A stretch of 64,000 nucleotides of DNA from CAVUCH01 sp963763095 (lineage in GTDB: Bacteria; Acidobacteriota; Vicinamibacteria; Vicinamibacterales; JAENWD01), in the NCBI GenBank assembly GCA_963763095.1, contig CAVXNR010000005.1:1-64000 (forward strand). Reading direction: 5' to 3'. Both the position numbers and the translations under genes were made by a program. This document shows, piece after piece, positions 7,813 through 16,401 of the stretch; position 1 is the first letter of the stretch; every line of letters begins with the position of its first letter. The notes beneath the pieces were generated by a model, which saw only the letters and a program-made list of their open reading frames with translations, was not told where the DNA came from and ran no database searches.

Positions 7813-8853
7813 ATGCCACACGAGATCAACCAATTCCGTCGCCGTTTTCTGGGCACCGCGGCGATGACGCTCGCAGCCGGCCGCCTCGGCCCGTTCGATG
7901 TCGCCCACGCGCAATCGGGCACCACGACCCAGGTCGGCGCGCCAGGGGCGCACTCGTCGTTCGCTTCGCTGAAGCAGATCGATGCCGGCGCTCTGAACGT
8001 TGGCTACGCGGAAGCCGGCCCGGCCAATGGCCCCGTGGTCATGCTTCTCCACGGCTGGCCGTACGACATTCACACCTATGTCGACGTCGCGCCGTTGCTG
8101 GCAGCCAAGGGTTACCGCGTCATCGTTCCCCATGTCAGGGGCTACGGCTCGACGAGCTTTCTCTCCACCAGTACCGTACGAAACGGTCAGCCGTCGGTGA
8201 TCGCCCTCGACGTCATGGCGTTGATGGACGCGTTGAGCATCGACAAGGCCATCGTCGCGGGTTGCGACTGGGGCGCTCGGACCGCTGCCATCGTCGCGGC
8301 GCTGTGGCCGGAGCGGTGCAAGGCCCTGGTTTCGGTGAGCGGCTACCTGATCGGCAGCCGTGAGGCCAACAAGAAGCCGCTCCCGCCACAGGCCGAGCTC
8401 CAGTGGTGGTATCAGTTCTACTTCGCGACGGAACGCGGCCGCGCCGGCTACGAGGCGTATCGGCGCGACTTTGCGAGGCTGATCTGGCAGATCGCCTCGC
8501 CGAAGTGGCGCTTCGACGACGCGACGTTCGACCGCAGCGCCGCGTCTCTGGACAATCCGGATCACGTGAGCATCGTCATCCACAACTATCGCTGGCGCCT
8601 CGGTCTGGCTGAGGGCGAGGCGGCGTATGACACCCTCGAGAATCGGCTCGCCGCCGGTCCCGTCATCACCGTGCCCACGATCACGCTCGAAGGGGACGCC
8701 AACGGCGCGCCGCACCCGGCTCCCGCGGCCTATGCCGCGAAGTTCTCAGGCAAATACGTGCACCGAAACCTGACCGGCGGTATCGGGCACAACCTGCCGC
8801 AGGAAGCCCCGCAGGCGTTCGCCGTCGCGATCATCGACGTGGACGCCCTTTGA
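7813..8853 (+). CDS. Tat-exported alpha/beta hydrolase (epoxide hydrolase / dehalogenase-like)
   Basis: A 346-residue hydrolase with a twin-arginine signal (NQFRRRFLGTAAMTLAAG). The mature fold shows the oxyanion motif LLHGWPYD, the nucleophile elbow AGCDWGART with Asp as in epoxide hydrolases and haloalkane dehalogenases, and the C-terminal catalytic His in TGGIGHNLPQEAP. Asp as nucleophile argues against an esterase. Export through Tat implies folding before secretion. It lies 50 bp after a hydrolase fragment and 33 bp before the thioredoxin-like gene. Confidence 0.88.
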   Translation: MPHEINQFRRRFLGTAAMTLAAGRLGPFDVAHAQSGTTTQVGAPGAHSSFASLKQIDAGALNVGYAEAGPANGPVVMLLHGWPYDIHTYVDVAPLLAAKGYRVIVPHVRGYGSTSFLSTSTVRNGQPSVIALDVMALMDALSIDKAIVAGCDWGARTAAIVAALWPERCKALVSVSGYLIGSREANKKPLPPQAELQWWYQFYFATERGRAGYEAYRRDFARLIWQIASPKWRFDDATFDRSAASLDNPDHVSIVIHNYRWRLGLAEGEAAYDTLENRLAAGPVITVPTITLEGDANGAPHPAPAAYAAKFSGKYVHRNLTGGIGHNLPQEAPQAFAVAIIDVDAL

Positions 8854-8886
8854 TCGCCTAGTGTCGCAATGCTTGGAGTGCCCTTT

Positions 8887-9834
8887 ATGAGAACCATCCT
8901 GCCCCTCCTCGTCGCCAGCATCGTCGCCGGTTCGTGCCTGGCCGGCGCAGCGAGTCGGCTGCCCGCACTCAAAGCGCAGCGGTGGGTGAATTCGGCGCCA
9001 CTCACTCCCGAAGGGCTACGTGGCAAGGTGGTGCTCGTCGACGTCTGGGAGTACACCTGCATCAACTGGATTCGTACCTTGCCGTATATCAGGGCCTGGA
9101 ATCGCGATTACGCCTCGCTCGGCCTAGTCGTGGTCGGGGTTCACTCGCCAGAGTTCGAGTTTGGCAAGCGCGCCGAGAACGTCGACCGTGGCATTCGCGA
9201 CCATGGACTGACCTATCCGATCGCGATCGACAACGAATTCGCGATCTGGCGGACCCTGGACAACGACGCGTGGCCAGCGAAGTACCTCTTCGACCGCCAG
9301 GGACAGCTGGTCAAGCGATGGGTTGGTGAGGGGAGCTACGACGAGATCGAATCCGAGATCCGGCGGCTGCTGGCGGCGGCCGACCCGGGGGTTCGGCTGC
9401 CAGCTGTGAGCCACGAGGCGACAGTGTTCGCGAGGACCGGGCAGCCCTCCTACGCTGGGATCACCGGCGAGACATACCTCGGGGCTGAGCGACGGCAGAG
9501 CGGGACGGTGACCGTGGAGGGCGACTGGCGACGCGAACGTCAGTACGTCGAGCTCCGGAAAGGCACCGGCAAGATCGTGCTCCCGTTTACTGCCGGTGAG
9601 GTGAACCTGGTCATGCAGCCGGGACCCTCGGGTAGTGCCGCGGTCACCGTGCTGCTGGACGACAAGCCGGTGGGCGATGTCCGGGGTGCAGACGTCGGCT
9701 CAGACGGAGTGGCGCGCTTCGATGGGCCCCGCATGATTCGCCTGGTCGCCGGAGCGGCGCGACGACAGCACGTGTTGACCTTGGTGACGAGCGATCCCGG
9801 CGTGCGGGCGTTCGCATTCACTTTCGGGCCGTAG
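8887..9834 (+). CDS. Exported thioredoxin-like protein with DipZ-type C-terminal domain, one redox Cys missing
   Basis: About 315 residues. The ATG at 8887 begins a signal peptide (TILPLLVASIVAGSCLAG). A TlpA/AhpC-like thioredoxin domain follows (residues about 30-165: GKVVLVDVWEYTCINW ... WPAKYLFDRQGQLV), then the DipZ/CcdA-associated C-terminal domain (TYLGAERRQ ... VLLDDKPVG ... VLTLVTSDPGVRAFAFTFG). Homologues have a CINC redox pair; here it is CINW, so the second Cys is Trp. The protein therefore cannot do ordinary dithiol exchange, though a single-Cys peroxidase or mixed-disulfide role is possible. No membrane CcdA part is encoded. Confidence 0.85.
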   Translation: MRTILPLLVASIVAGSCLAGAASRLPALKAQRWVNSAPLTPEGLRGKVVLVDVWEYTCINWIRTLPYIRAWNRDYASLGLVVVGVHSPEFEFGKRAENVDRGIRDHGLTYPIAIDNEFAIWRTLDNDAWPAKYLFDRQGQLVKRWVGEGSYDEIESEIRRLLAAADPGVRLPAVSHEATVFARTGQPSYAGITGETYLGAERRQSGTVTVEGDWRRERQYVELRKGTGKIVLPFTAGEVNLVMQPGPSGSAAVTVLLDDKPVGDVRGADVGSDGVARFDGPRMIRLVAGAARRQHVLTLVTSDPGVRAFAFTFGP

Positions 9835-9839
9835 AGGAA

Positions 9840-10112
9840 GTCGAGGACGGGCGCCTCAACGTCCTGGTGGTCCGCGACGGTGGCTTGAGCGTCGCCGACA
9901 TCGCGGCGCTCGGCGTCCGACGCATCAGTGTCGGCGGCGCGTTGGCGCTTGCCGCATGGACCGGTTTCACGCGCGCAGCGCAGGTGTTGACGTCAGAGGG
10001 GAGCTTCGCTGGCCTCGCGAGCCTGGTGCGGTACGGCGATATCAACGAGTTCTTCACAACCGACTACCGCGCGCGCCAGGCTGACGGAGTGCGGTCGGCG
10101 AGATCGGCATGA
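9840..10112 (+). pseudogene. C-terminal fragment of an isocitrate lyase / PEP mutase family protein
   Basis: The reading frame right after the previous stop gives LNVLVVRDGGLSVADIAALG and VRRISVGGALALAAW, the last beta-alpha units of the PrpB/PEP-mutase barrel, then SFAGLASLVRY and NEFF near the usual C-terminus. The catalytic half is absent, so it is a remnant. It then runs about 20 codons past the homologous part to a chance stop. Confidence 0.75.
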
Positions 10113-10206
10113 ATAGAACGGACGCTCGTCCGAGTGACTTGTGCAGGCGGGCAACCGTCGCATGCGGTCCGCACCGAACGATTGGGCCAACAGGAGAATA
10201 GAGTCT

Positions 10207-10977
10207 CTAACGTGTCGTCGCGTCTACAAGCAGCAGGAGGCCGAAACCAAAGGCGGCGAGCAAGCCGGAGAAACGGGGACTGTTGTGGAAGGCCTCGGGA
10301 ATCATCGTTTCCGCAGCCATCGCGAGCAGTGCGCCGGCTCCAAATGCCTGCAGCCGCGGTGGCCACGCCTGACTGAGCGAACCGACCCCAACATACCCTG
10401 CCACGATTGCTACCGCTGCCCCGATGGCGATCGCACTCCAGAGCAGAAAGATGTAGGCGTAACGGCGGCCGGCAGCCCGCATTCCCGCTGTGCTCGATAG
10501 AGCCACCGGAAGGTTGCCCAGTGAGAACGCGACCACGAGCGCGAGGGGGACGACCGGATCCCGCAGAGCGATTCCCAAGACCATCGCTTCCGGGACCGCG
10601 TCGAGCGCGTTGCCGAGCGCGATGGCGACTCCGCTGCCAGGCTGCTGCGACTCGGCCGGCTGTTGAATGCACTCGCCGCATCGCTTGCGGTGAGCGGCAC
10701 CGAACCGCGCGAGAAGCGCGTTGCTCGCGCTGAACACGGCTGCCCCAAGCAGTAGTGACAGCGCCACTGCCATTGGCCCGGCAATCCGGATCGCATCCGC
10801 GGCCACTTTGAGGGACACACCCGCGAGCAGCAGTCCCGCCCCGACCGACATCGCCATTGCGATGCGTTGGTGCGGCATTCGGGAGAATAATCCGGCGATC
10901 GCGCCGACCAGCAGCCCGACGGATGGCACTGCGCCCAGTGCCAGGGCAGCCCAGACTTGATCAGTACTCGTGGGCAT
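10207..10977 (-). CDS. ZIP-family metal transporter-like membrane protein
   Basis: About 256 residues with some eight hydrophobic segments. The ATG at 10977 is chosen because GGAGG stands 8 bases upstream, and homology begins there (TDQVWAALALGAVPSVGLLVGA). ZIP metal-site helices are recognisable but altered: GNALDAVPEAMVLGIAL where ZupT-like proteins carry HNxPEG, and AAETMIPEAFHN where HEIPHE is usual. With Asp and Glu replacing some His, metal choice may differ or be lost. A Cys pair (RKRCGECIQQ) lies in the cytoplasmic loop between segments 3 and 4. It is divergent from the remnants at 11280 onward. Confidence 0.8.
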   Translation of the reverse strand: MPTSTDQVWAALALGAVPSVGLLVGAIAGLFSRMPHQRIAMAMSVGAGLLLAGVSLKVAADAIRIAGPMAVALSLLLGAAVFSASNALLARFGAAHRKRCGECIQQPAESQQPGSGVAIALGNALDAVPEAMVLGIALRDPVVPLALVVAFSLGNLPVALSSTAGMRAAGRRYAYIFLLWSAIAIGAAVAIVAGYVGVGSLSQAWPPRLQAFGAGALLAMAAETMIPEAFHNSPRFSGLLAAFGFGLLLLVDATTR

Positions 10978-11005
10978 CTTGCCTACCTCCGTGACCGCAT
11001 GCGAC

Positions 11006-11215
11006 AGGATGCTCGCCACAGTCCGAGTCGTCCATTGGACCTTGGTATCGCTTGCCACGTGAACTTGGCTTCGCGCCGAGACGTAAGGCGTGGTCGATAC
11101 CTTCGTCTGATAGATCCGGCCACGCGTGTCTGGTTTCATATGTTCGAGGAGAACAGCGTGCATTCACTCGAACGATTGAGCCATGGCGCCACGTTCCGAA
11201 GCGGACTCATCGTCC
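11006..11215 (+). repeat. 5'-cassette repeat, copy B
   Basis: About 210 bp collinear with copy A at 1551-1760. It has a half-site TCCATTGGACCTTGGTATCG, a second inverted half-site ending at about 11115 (opposite strand TCTATCAGACGAAGGTATCG), the block TCTGGTTTCATATGTTCGAG, and codons matching the epoxide-hydrolase signal start (HSLERLSHGATFRSGLIV against KPLERLTHRASFRTGIIV). The hydrolase body is absent. The rest of the gap upstream of it, to 10978, holds the promoter region of the transporter. Confidence 0.7.
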
Positions 11216-11271
11216 GTCGCGCGAGGGCTCCACGGACAGTATTCGAGAACGACACGACGTCGGTGCAGTGA
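11158..11271 (+). CDS. 37-codon leader ORF, truncated epoxide-hydrolase 5' end
   Basis: A GTG start sits where the epoxide hydrolase ATG lies in copy A, with GAGGAGAA just upstream. About 20 codons match that signal peptide, followed by 17 unrelated codons and a TGA only 8 bp before the ATG of the oxidoreductase fragment at 11280. Whether it is translated is not known. The layout matches the leader ORFs at 6505 and 44779. Confidence 0.4.
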   Translation: MHSLERLSHGATFRSGLIVRRARAPRTVFENDTTSVQ

Positions 11272-11279
11272 GGTGCATC

Positions 11280-11475
11280 ATGCAAGCGATTCGCGTACAC
11301 CACTTCGGCGGTCTCGACTCCCTCGTGGCGGAGGACGTGCCGCGGCCGGCTCCAGGCGACGGTGAGGTGTTGCTGCGCGTGAAAGCAGCAGGCGTCGGCC
11401 CATGGGACGCATGGATCAGGTCCGGGCGGAGCGTCGTTCTTCAGCAACTGCCGTTGACACTCGGGTCCGACTGTG
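11280..11475 (+). pseudogene. N-terminal fragment of an NAD(P)-dependent quinone/zinc-type oxidoreductase (MDR family)
   Basis: Codons from ATG 11280 give the GroES-like start of medium-chain reductases: MQAIRVHHFGGLDSL, EVLLRVKAAGVGPWDAWIRSG and LPLTLGSD. Homology stops exactly at TLGSD, where the NADPH-binding domain should follow. The sequence then switches to an HsdM fragment, so this is a truncated gene with a clean recombination joint. Confidence 0.8.
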
Positions 11476-11476
11476 C

Positions 11477-11555
11477 CCGCAGCCTGGCGAGATTCATCTG
11501 CGACCCCGCTTGCGGCACCGGTGGGTTTCTACTGCTGACTCACGATTACATCGTC
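11477..11555 (+). pseudogene. Fragment of a type I restriction methyltransferase (HsdM)
   Basis: A stretch of about 26 codons carries the AdoMet-binding motif I of N6-adenine methylases, PQPGE then ICDPACGTGGFLL and HDYI. The two parts are in frames that differ by +1 around 11495. Neither the rest of hsdM nor hsdS or hsdR is nearby, so it is a stray fragment between two other gene fragments. Confidence 0.7.
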
Positions 11556-11563
11556 TGGGCGTT

Positions 11564-11955
11564 CGGCAGGATCGCTTCTCCGTGCATCCCGGCGCCGCCG
11601 AGACCAGCGAGATGCTGTTCCTGCGCCCCGATCTCGCACCAACGTCTCTGGGCGAAGCGGAGAGCCCGGTCGCCACCCATTGGCCAACGCTGGTGCGTAT
11701 CGCCCGCGAGTCCTCGTGGCCAAGCTATGTCGGCTCGCCTCGCGTGGCCACCGCGGCCCAGGCGCCCGCATCAATCGGGCGGCCACGGACGCAGCGGTGG
11801 CCTACGCGTTGACGATTCTCGACGTTCCGGACGGCCAGCGAATTCGGAAACCATCGCGGTGGCTCGCCGCGCTCTGCCGGCTCGCGGGGCTCTGGCGGAT
11901 GCGCGCGCTGGTTGCCGAAGTGCTTTTTCCGCCGGCGTGGTTGTCGAATCGATAG
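11564..11955 (+). pseudogene. C-terminal fragment of a creatininase-family amidohydrolase
   Basis: The frame QDRFSVHPGAAETSEMLFLR followed by PDLAP matches the region HAGVGETSGMLAVRPDLV of the intact creatininase homologue at 15230-16273. The alignment continues through SSWPSYVGSPRVATAAQ, after which a frameshift moves it to ARINRAATDAAVAYAL. The N-terminal half with most metal ligands is missing. It overlaps nothing and ends just before the convergent haloperoxidase remnant. Confidence 0.65.
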
Positions 11956-11957
11956 GG

Positions 11958-12599
11958 TCAATCCTTGTTCTTACCGACGGGCCGGAGGAAGTGGCTGAAG
12001 GCCCAGTTGGCCACGTGCGCTCCCTGTCTGCGCGCCACGACGTCTGCGAAGCGAAAGTGAATGCCTGCGTAGATGCGAGCGTCGACCACATCCTGTGCCG
12101 CATCCGAGAACCGGCTGTACGGGCGCGTCTTGTTGATCACCTGAGGAGTGTTGCTCGTCATGGAGAACGTCACCTTGTCGGTCCCGAAGAAGTTCGCGAG
12201 CATCGTGGTCGTAGCGCCGGAATTGGCGTTGGCGCCAGACGTGTAGTCCGGATAGCTCGGTGTGGTGATGAGCGACTGCCACGCCAGGTCGCCCGCCGTT
12301 CGTGGGTTGCCGTCCCTATTGCCTTCATGAATTGCCGTGATGGGCCGCCAGAAGTTCCAGTGCACCTTACTATCCCAGGAGGTGATATACGCGTCGGCGA
12401 TCGCCATGTAAACCAGAGCGAACAGCCGGGCACTATCGCCAATGTTGCTGAGATACGCACCACTCACGGTCCGCACGACCCGGGTCCATAACAGGATCGA
12501 GTTGTCCGCAAAGAAATAGGCGATGTCGGTGGAGAAGCGTTCCGGCTTCGCGGCATGGCGGCGCTTTGGAGCGGTCACTTCGCTGAGGCAAAAACGCAC
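11958..12599 (-). pseudogene. N-terminally truncated vanadium-haloperoxidase-like protein (PAP2 superfamily)
   Basis: About 213 residues covering the C-terminal half of the haloperoxidase fold: IAYFFADNSILLW, SKVHWNFWRPITAI, PSYPDYTSGANANSG and IYAGIHFRFADVVARRQG. Full proteins are about 400 residues or more. Upstream sequence in another frame (to about 12720) shows no clear continuation, so the 5' part is lost or frame-broken. The usual acid-base His in the SGH or SAH motif is replaced (SGANAN). A subgroup with this change may exist, so loss of the residue alone does not prove inactivity. The 260 bp upstream contain no other gene. Confidence 0.65.
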
Positions 12600-12860
12600 T
12601 TCGAGCAGCTTCAGTCGCTCTCATCCAAATCGGTGTCGCAGGTGCTCCTCGCCCAGAACACTTTCGTCGCCTCGTGCAGCGGAAAAGGACTTCGGTGTTT
12701 GGACGCGAGGTCCACCATGGCGGCCCAAGCCGTCAAACCGCCCTTGATAGGTGGCGAGGTTTCTTCTTCGATCCGAGGAGGTCGGGAGGCTTTTCGTGAG
12801 ACTGCGTGGCGTGCCGCGAGGGACGCAGCGGCACCGGTTGCGTCCCTCGCGGAAATCCGT

Positions 12861-14237
12861 CTACGGAACGGCCGCGAGCGCAGCGGCCGCGGTGGCGAGC
12901 CCGGAACCGGTCGCATCCGCTCCCCAGCAGATCTCCTGGGGCGGCCCGGACGGTCCGCTCACGGTGCGGCAGCCGGCGGGCAGCGGAACCGCGCTGGCCT
13001 CCAGTGCGCCTTCAATGGCCCCCTGGCTGAGGCTCGAGTCCTTCTGCAGCATCAGCGCCGCGATGCCGGTCACGTGCGCCGACGCCATCGACGTGCCGCC
13101 CACGAAGAAGTAGCTCGTCTTGCCGCTCTGGAGCTGATAGGGTCCGACCACCCAGGAACCAGGAGCCGCGACGTCGAGGTCCTGTCCGGGCTTCTCACGG
13201 CTCGAGAAATCGGTGATGTAGAAATCGGCGGGGTTCGTGGGGTCCGGCACGTTTCCGGTGAGCCACCAGGCGGCGTTGCCGGGGGGCAGCCACTCGCCGA
13301 TCCAGCCCGACGCCGCTGCGGAAATGACCGGCTCGTAGGCGCCAGGATAGCCCATGCCGGCCTCGGCTCCGTTGCCGGCCGACGCGACGATCGCGACGCC
13401 CCGGTCGATGGCGTAGTCGATGGCCGCCTGCTCGATCGGATCGGGCCCCGGACCGCCCAGGCTCATGTTGATAACCACCGGCGCATCACCCAGCGCGCCG
13501 CTCTCCTTCAGGTCGGCGACGTAGACGATCCCGCGGGCGATGACCGACGACCATCCGTGGCCCGCCTGGTTGAGCACCTTCACCGGGATGACGGTCGCCA
13601 TCGGCGCCGTGCCGTTGATCGGTGTCCCGCGGAAGCTGTAGCCCAGGATCGTGCTCGTCACGTGCGTGCCGTGGGAGTTCTGGTCGTGCTCCCACACGTT
13701 TGGCGTCTCCGAAACCTGGCCGCGGTCCTGGCCGCCGCCGCTGAACACCGTGGCGAACTGCTCCGCAATCCGTTCCTCGGGGAAGTATTGGCGCCATGAG
13801 TCCAGCAGGCCCGTGTCCAGCACCGCCACGTAGACGCCCCTGCCGTCGAACGCGACCGTCCGCCCGACACCGAGATCCGTCACGTCAATCGCATCGAGAT
13901 CCCAGGTGCTGAGCCCATTGGAGAAGTTCTCGGCGCTCACGGTGTCGACCGGACTGCCAGCTCGCTCGGCGTCCGGGTTGGCGGCGATGACGTAGGGCAG
14001 GGCACGAATCGCCGTGAGACTGCCTTCGCGGGCGCGAAGGCGCACGGCACGAAGCTGGTCGATCGTGTCGAGCACGTTGCCGAAGCGCCGGAGATCTCGG
14101 ACGATGTCGGGTGTGATCGACGTGTTCAGCACGACGTTGACGCCAATCGAGCGGTTCTGCGCGGCTGCGGGCGTCACGGCGACATGACCTACCACAACAA
14201 ACGCCACCAGAAGACAAACGGCCGAAAGCCTTTTCAT
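12861..14237 (-). CDS. Secreted S8 (subtilisin) family serine protease
   Basis: About 458 residues. The ATG at 14237 follows GGAGGAG and opens a signal peptide (SAVCLLVAFVVVGHVAVTPA). A propeptide-like segment is followed by the subtilase triad: Asp in VAVLDTGLLD, His in SHGTHVTSTI, Ser in GGTSMASAHVTG, with the oxyanion Asn in ASAGNG. The C-terminus is short (Cys pair CRTVS ... EICWG) with no anchor, so it is probably released. The substrate is unknown. It is a single-gene unit, divergent from the VOC gene at 14798. Confidence 0.92.
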   Translation of the reverse strand: MKRLSAVCLLVAFVVVGHVAVTPAAAQNRSIGVNVVLNTSITPDIVRDLRRFGNVLDTIDQLRAVRLRAREGSLTAIRALPYVIAANPDAERAGSPVDTVSAENFSNGLSTWDLDAIDVTDLGVGRTVAFDGRGVYVAVLDTGLLDSWRQYFPEERIAEQFATVFSGGGQDRGQVSETPNVWEHDQNSHGTHVTSTILGYSFRGTPINGTAPMATVIPVKVLNQAGHGWSSVIARGIVYVADLKESGALGDAPVVINMSLGGPGPDPIEQAAIDYAIDRGVAIVASAGNGAEAGMGYPGAYEPVISAAASGWIGEWLPPGNAAWWLTGNVPDPTNPADFYITDFSSREKPGQDLDVAAPGSWVVGPYQLQSGKTSYFFVGGTSMASAHVTGIAALMLQKDSSLSQGAIEGALEASAVPLPAGCRTVSGPSGPPQEICWGADATGSGLATAAAALAAVP

Positions 14238-14750
14238 TGAAGCTCCTCCAGTGCTGCCGATCGTACTCAGCCGCACGATTGAGGAGGCAACCACAGCGGG
14301 AGGACTTGACACCCCTGGCGAGCGGCGAACACACCGGAATGCCGTAGCTCCTCGACCTTCCCGATGGCCGTCCCCGCCGATCACTGACGGTCGCGGTGAA
14401 CTCGCAAGACCATCCGTCCCAGCGCGTGTTCTCGATCCAATCGCCTGTGCGCTCGAGCGGCCTTCCCCAGCGGATAGCTCGCCGCGATCGGCACGCGAAT
14501 CCTGCCGTTGCCGAGGTGACGATTCAGCTTGTCGAATTCACGCGGACTCGCGACCGCGTCCCGATGCGCTGGTATCGAGGCGGATCATCAGACGCATGTA
14601 CTGGTCCTCCCTGTGAACGAGGACGATGGAACTTACCGCAGCGACCGCCTCTTTGCCGCCGGTCGTCCCCGTGACGCGCAAAAACACGGCGTTTTCCAAG
14701 GTTAACGGCCGCCAAGTCGCTTGATCTTGTTGAGCTCAGAGTAGTCCGCC
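14238..14750. other. Non-coding stretch between divergent genes
   Basis: About 510 bp between the protease start and the VOC promoter. Short open frames exist on both strands but lack ribosome binding sites or recognisable domains. No hairpin with T-run and no RNA gene was seen. Confidence 0.5.
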
Positions 14751-14778
14751 TAGACAACGTCGGACCCGTCCCTATAAT
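14751..14778 (+). promoter_or_regulatory. Sigma70-type promoter of the VOC gene
   Basis: TAGACA (14751-14756), a 16-base spacer and a perfect TATAAT (14773-14778). Transcription would start around 14785, at or just before the GGAGG ribosome binding site, giving an unusually short 5' leader before the ATG at 14798. Confidence 0.65.
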
Positions 14779-14797
14779 GCTCCCGGAGGACACCACC

Positions 14798-15175
14798 ATG
14801 GCGATCATTGGCACGCATGCCCTGCTGTACACGTCTGATCCGAACGCCCTTCGTGCCATGCTTCGCGACGCCTTCGGGTTCAAGCATGTGGATGCGGGGG
14901 AGGGTTGGCTGATCTTTGCGTTACCACCCGCGGAGCTCGGTGTGCATCCGGCAGAAGGTCCAACGTACAAATCCGGTATGCGCCATCAGCTCACGTTCAT
15001 GTGCGACGACATTCACGCGACGATTCGCGATCTTCGGTCGAAGGGCGTCACGGTGAACGGTGAACCACAAGACGAACGCTTCGGCATCACCGTCATGCTA
15101 GGCCTGCCGGGCGGCGTCGAGGTGATGCTGTACGAGCCGCATCACGCTACAGCCCTCGAAGGCGCCTCGCGCTGA
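14798..15175 (+). CDS. VOC (glyoxalase-fold) protein
   Basis: A 125-residue single VOC unit (IIGTHALLYTSDPNALRAML ... FGFKHVDAGEGWLIFAL ... GGVEVMLYEP). GGAGG sits before the ATG at 14798. Ligands typical of glyoxalase I are only partly present, so function (isomerase, dioxygenase or binding protein) is open. It is monocistronic, driven by the promoter at 14751. Confidence 0.85.
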   Translation: MAIIGTHALLYTSDPNALRAMLRDAFGFKHVDAGEGWLIFALPPAELGVHPAEGPTYKSGMRHQLTFMCDDIHATIRDLRSKGVTVNGEPQDERFGITVMLGLPGGVEVMLYEPHHATALEGASR

Positions 15176-15229
15176 GCCAACTTGTCCTAGTCCACGCGGG
15201 CTGCGTGCTGAGGGGGTTCGCCACACCCA

Positions 15230-16273
15230 TCAGCGCTTTCCGCGCTCTGCCAGCCACTTCTCGAGGGCTGCTCCAAATGCGGCCTCGTTCGCGAGTACCT
15301 TCTCGAGAAGCGGGGCCACGGGAGGAGGCACCGTCTCGGGGTTACGCGGATGGACGAACATGTTCTCACCGCGCACGGCGCGAAGAATCAGGTCGGTAAA
15401 CCCGTCGATCCACCAGGCCTCGACCGCCCGGCCGTGCGCCGCCGTCGCCTTCGCCGGAGCAGAGAGATAGCCCTGCCAACCGGGCGCCGTCGCAATCTCG
15501 CGCAACTCCTCGAACGAGCGGCCCGCTCGGCTCGGAAGCGCTTTGTAATTGGACCGAACCAGATCGGGACGGACGGCGAGCATGCCCGATGTTTCGCCGA
15601 CGCCGGCATGAACGTCCATGCCGAACGAGGCAAGCTCCGCGGGCGAAAAGTGCTGGGCGTTCATCCGTTGTCCCTTCGCTTGAATCACCGCATCGGCCCG
15701 AAAGAGACCCGTGAGGTGCAGCATCGTCACGCCAAACGTTTCGCTGACGAAGTCGCACGCCTCGTTGATCGCGATGTTGTGCGGGGGGCCGCCATGACCG
15801 TTCATGACAAACATCCACTTGAAGCCGTTCTGCGCGATCTGGCCGCCCAGATCGGCCACCAGCGATCGCAATGTCGATTGTCGGATGGCGTACGTGCCGG
15901 GATGCACCAGCATGTTGCCCAGCGCGTTCGCGCCGCCCTGGCCGTAGTTGATGGCTGGCATCATGACGACGTTCCAGGCCGGCAGAGCTCGGCTCACACG
16001 CCTTGACACGCCGTCAGCCTCGTACATGACGCCAAGCGTGTCGGCACCAACGGGCAGATGAGGGCCGTGCTCCTCGATCATGCCCACCGGGAGGATGAAC
16101 AGTGTCCGCTGCCGATCGAGGGCGTCAATCTGTGGGAAGGTGAGCTCTTCGAGCTTGTGGATTCCCGAGCGAGGAGCAACAGGGCGGTCGCGCTGGGACG
16201 TCCCCTGATCTTGCGCCGGGGCGGCGGCTCCGCTCGACGCCAAAACGATCAGCGTGATGAGCACGTGATTCAT
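15230..16273 (-). CDS. Secreted creatininase-family amidohydrolase
   Basis: About 347 residues. The ATG at 16273 has AGGAGAG upstream and a signal peptide follows (HVLITLIVLASSGAAAPAQ). Metal-ligand motifs of the creatininase family are visible: LPVGMIEEHGPHLPVGADT, MNGHGGPPHN and the later VHAGVGETSGML. Relatives cleave cyclic or linear amides such as creatinine, formamidopyrimidine or peptide precursors, and the signal peptide points to a periplasmic or external role. It lies last in a minus-strand group (NTF2-like, VOC, creatininase) with a 128-bp gap before it. Confidence 0.87.
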   Translation of the reverse strand: MNHVLITLIVLASSGAAAPAQDQGTSQRDRPVAPRSGIHKLEELTFPQIDALDRQRTLFILPVGMIEEHGPHLPVGADTLGVMYEADGVSRRVSRALPAWNVVMMPAINYGQGGANALGNMLVHPGTYAIRQSTLRSLVADLGGQIAQNGFKWMFVMNGHGGPPHNIAINEACDFVSETFGVTMLHLTGLFRADAVIQAKGQRMNAQHFSPAELASFGMDVHAGVGETSGMLAVRPDLVRSNYKALPSRAGRSFEELREIATAPGWQGYLSAPAKATAAHGRAVEAWWIDGFTDLILRAVRGENMFVHPRNPETVPPPVAPLLEKVLANEAAFGAALEKWLAERGKR

Positions 16274-16401
16274 GCGTCTCTCCTGTAGTTCACTGTTGCC
16301 GCACCTACAGGCTCCACCCCCGGTCAACCGCCGCTGCGCGCTCCTGTCCGGAATCGGTAGGCTCGCTCCGGCTCCATGCCGCAGGAGGTCGACTCGTTTC
16401 T

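Noticed and set aside
11477..11555. Type I restriction-modification system
   Set aside because: Only about 26 codons of HsdM remain and neither HsdS nor HsdR is present.
12600..12860. N-terminal half of the haloperoxidase in another frame
   Set aside because: Translations of this stretch gave no convincing haloperoxidase motif, so the remnant is kept as ending near 12599.
14251..14674. Small genes upstream of the VOC promoter
   Set aside because: Open frames overlap on both strands, lack ribosome binding sites and show no domain. The region reads as non-coding.
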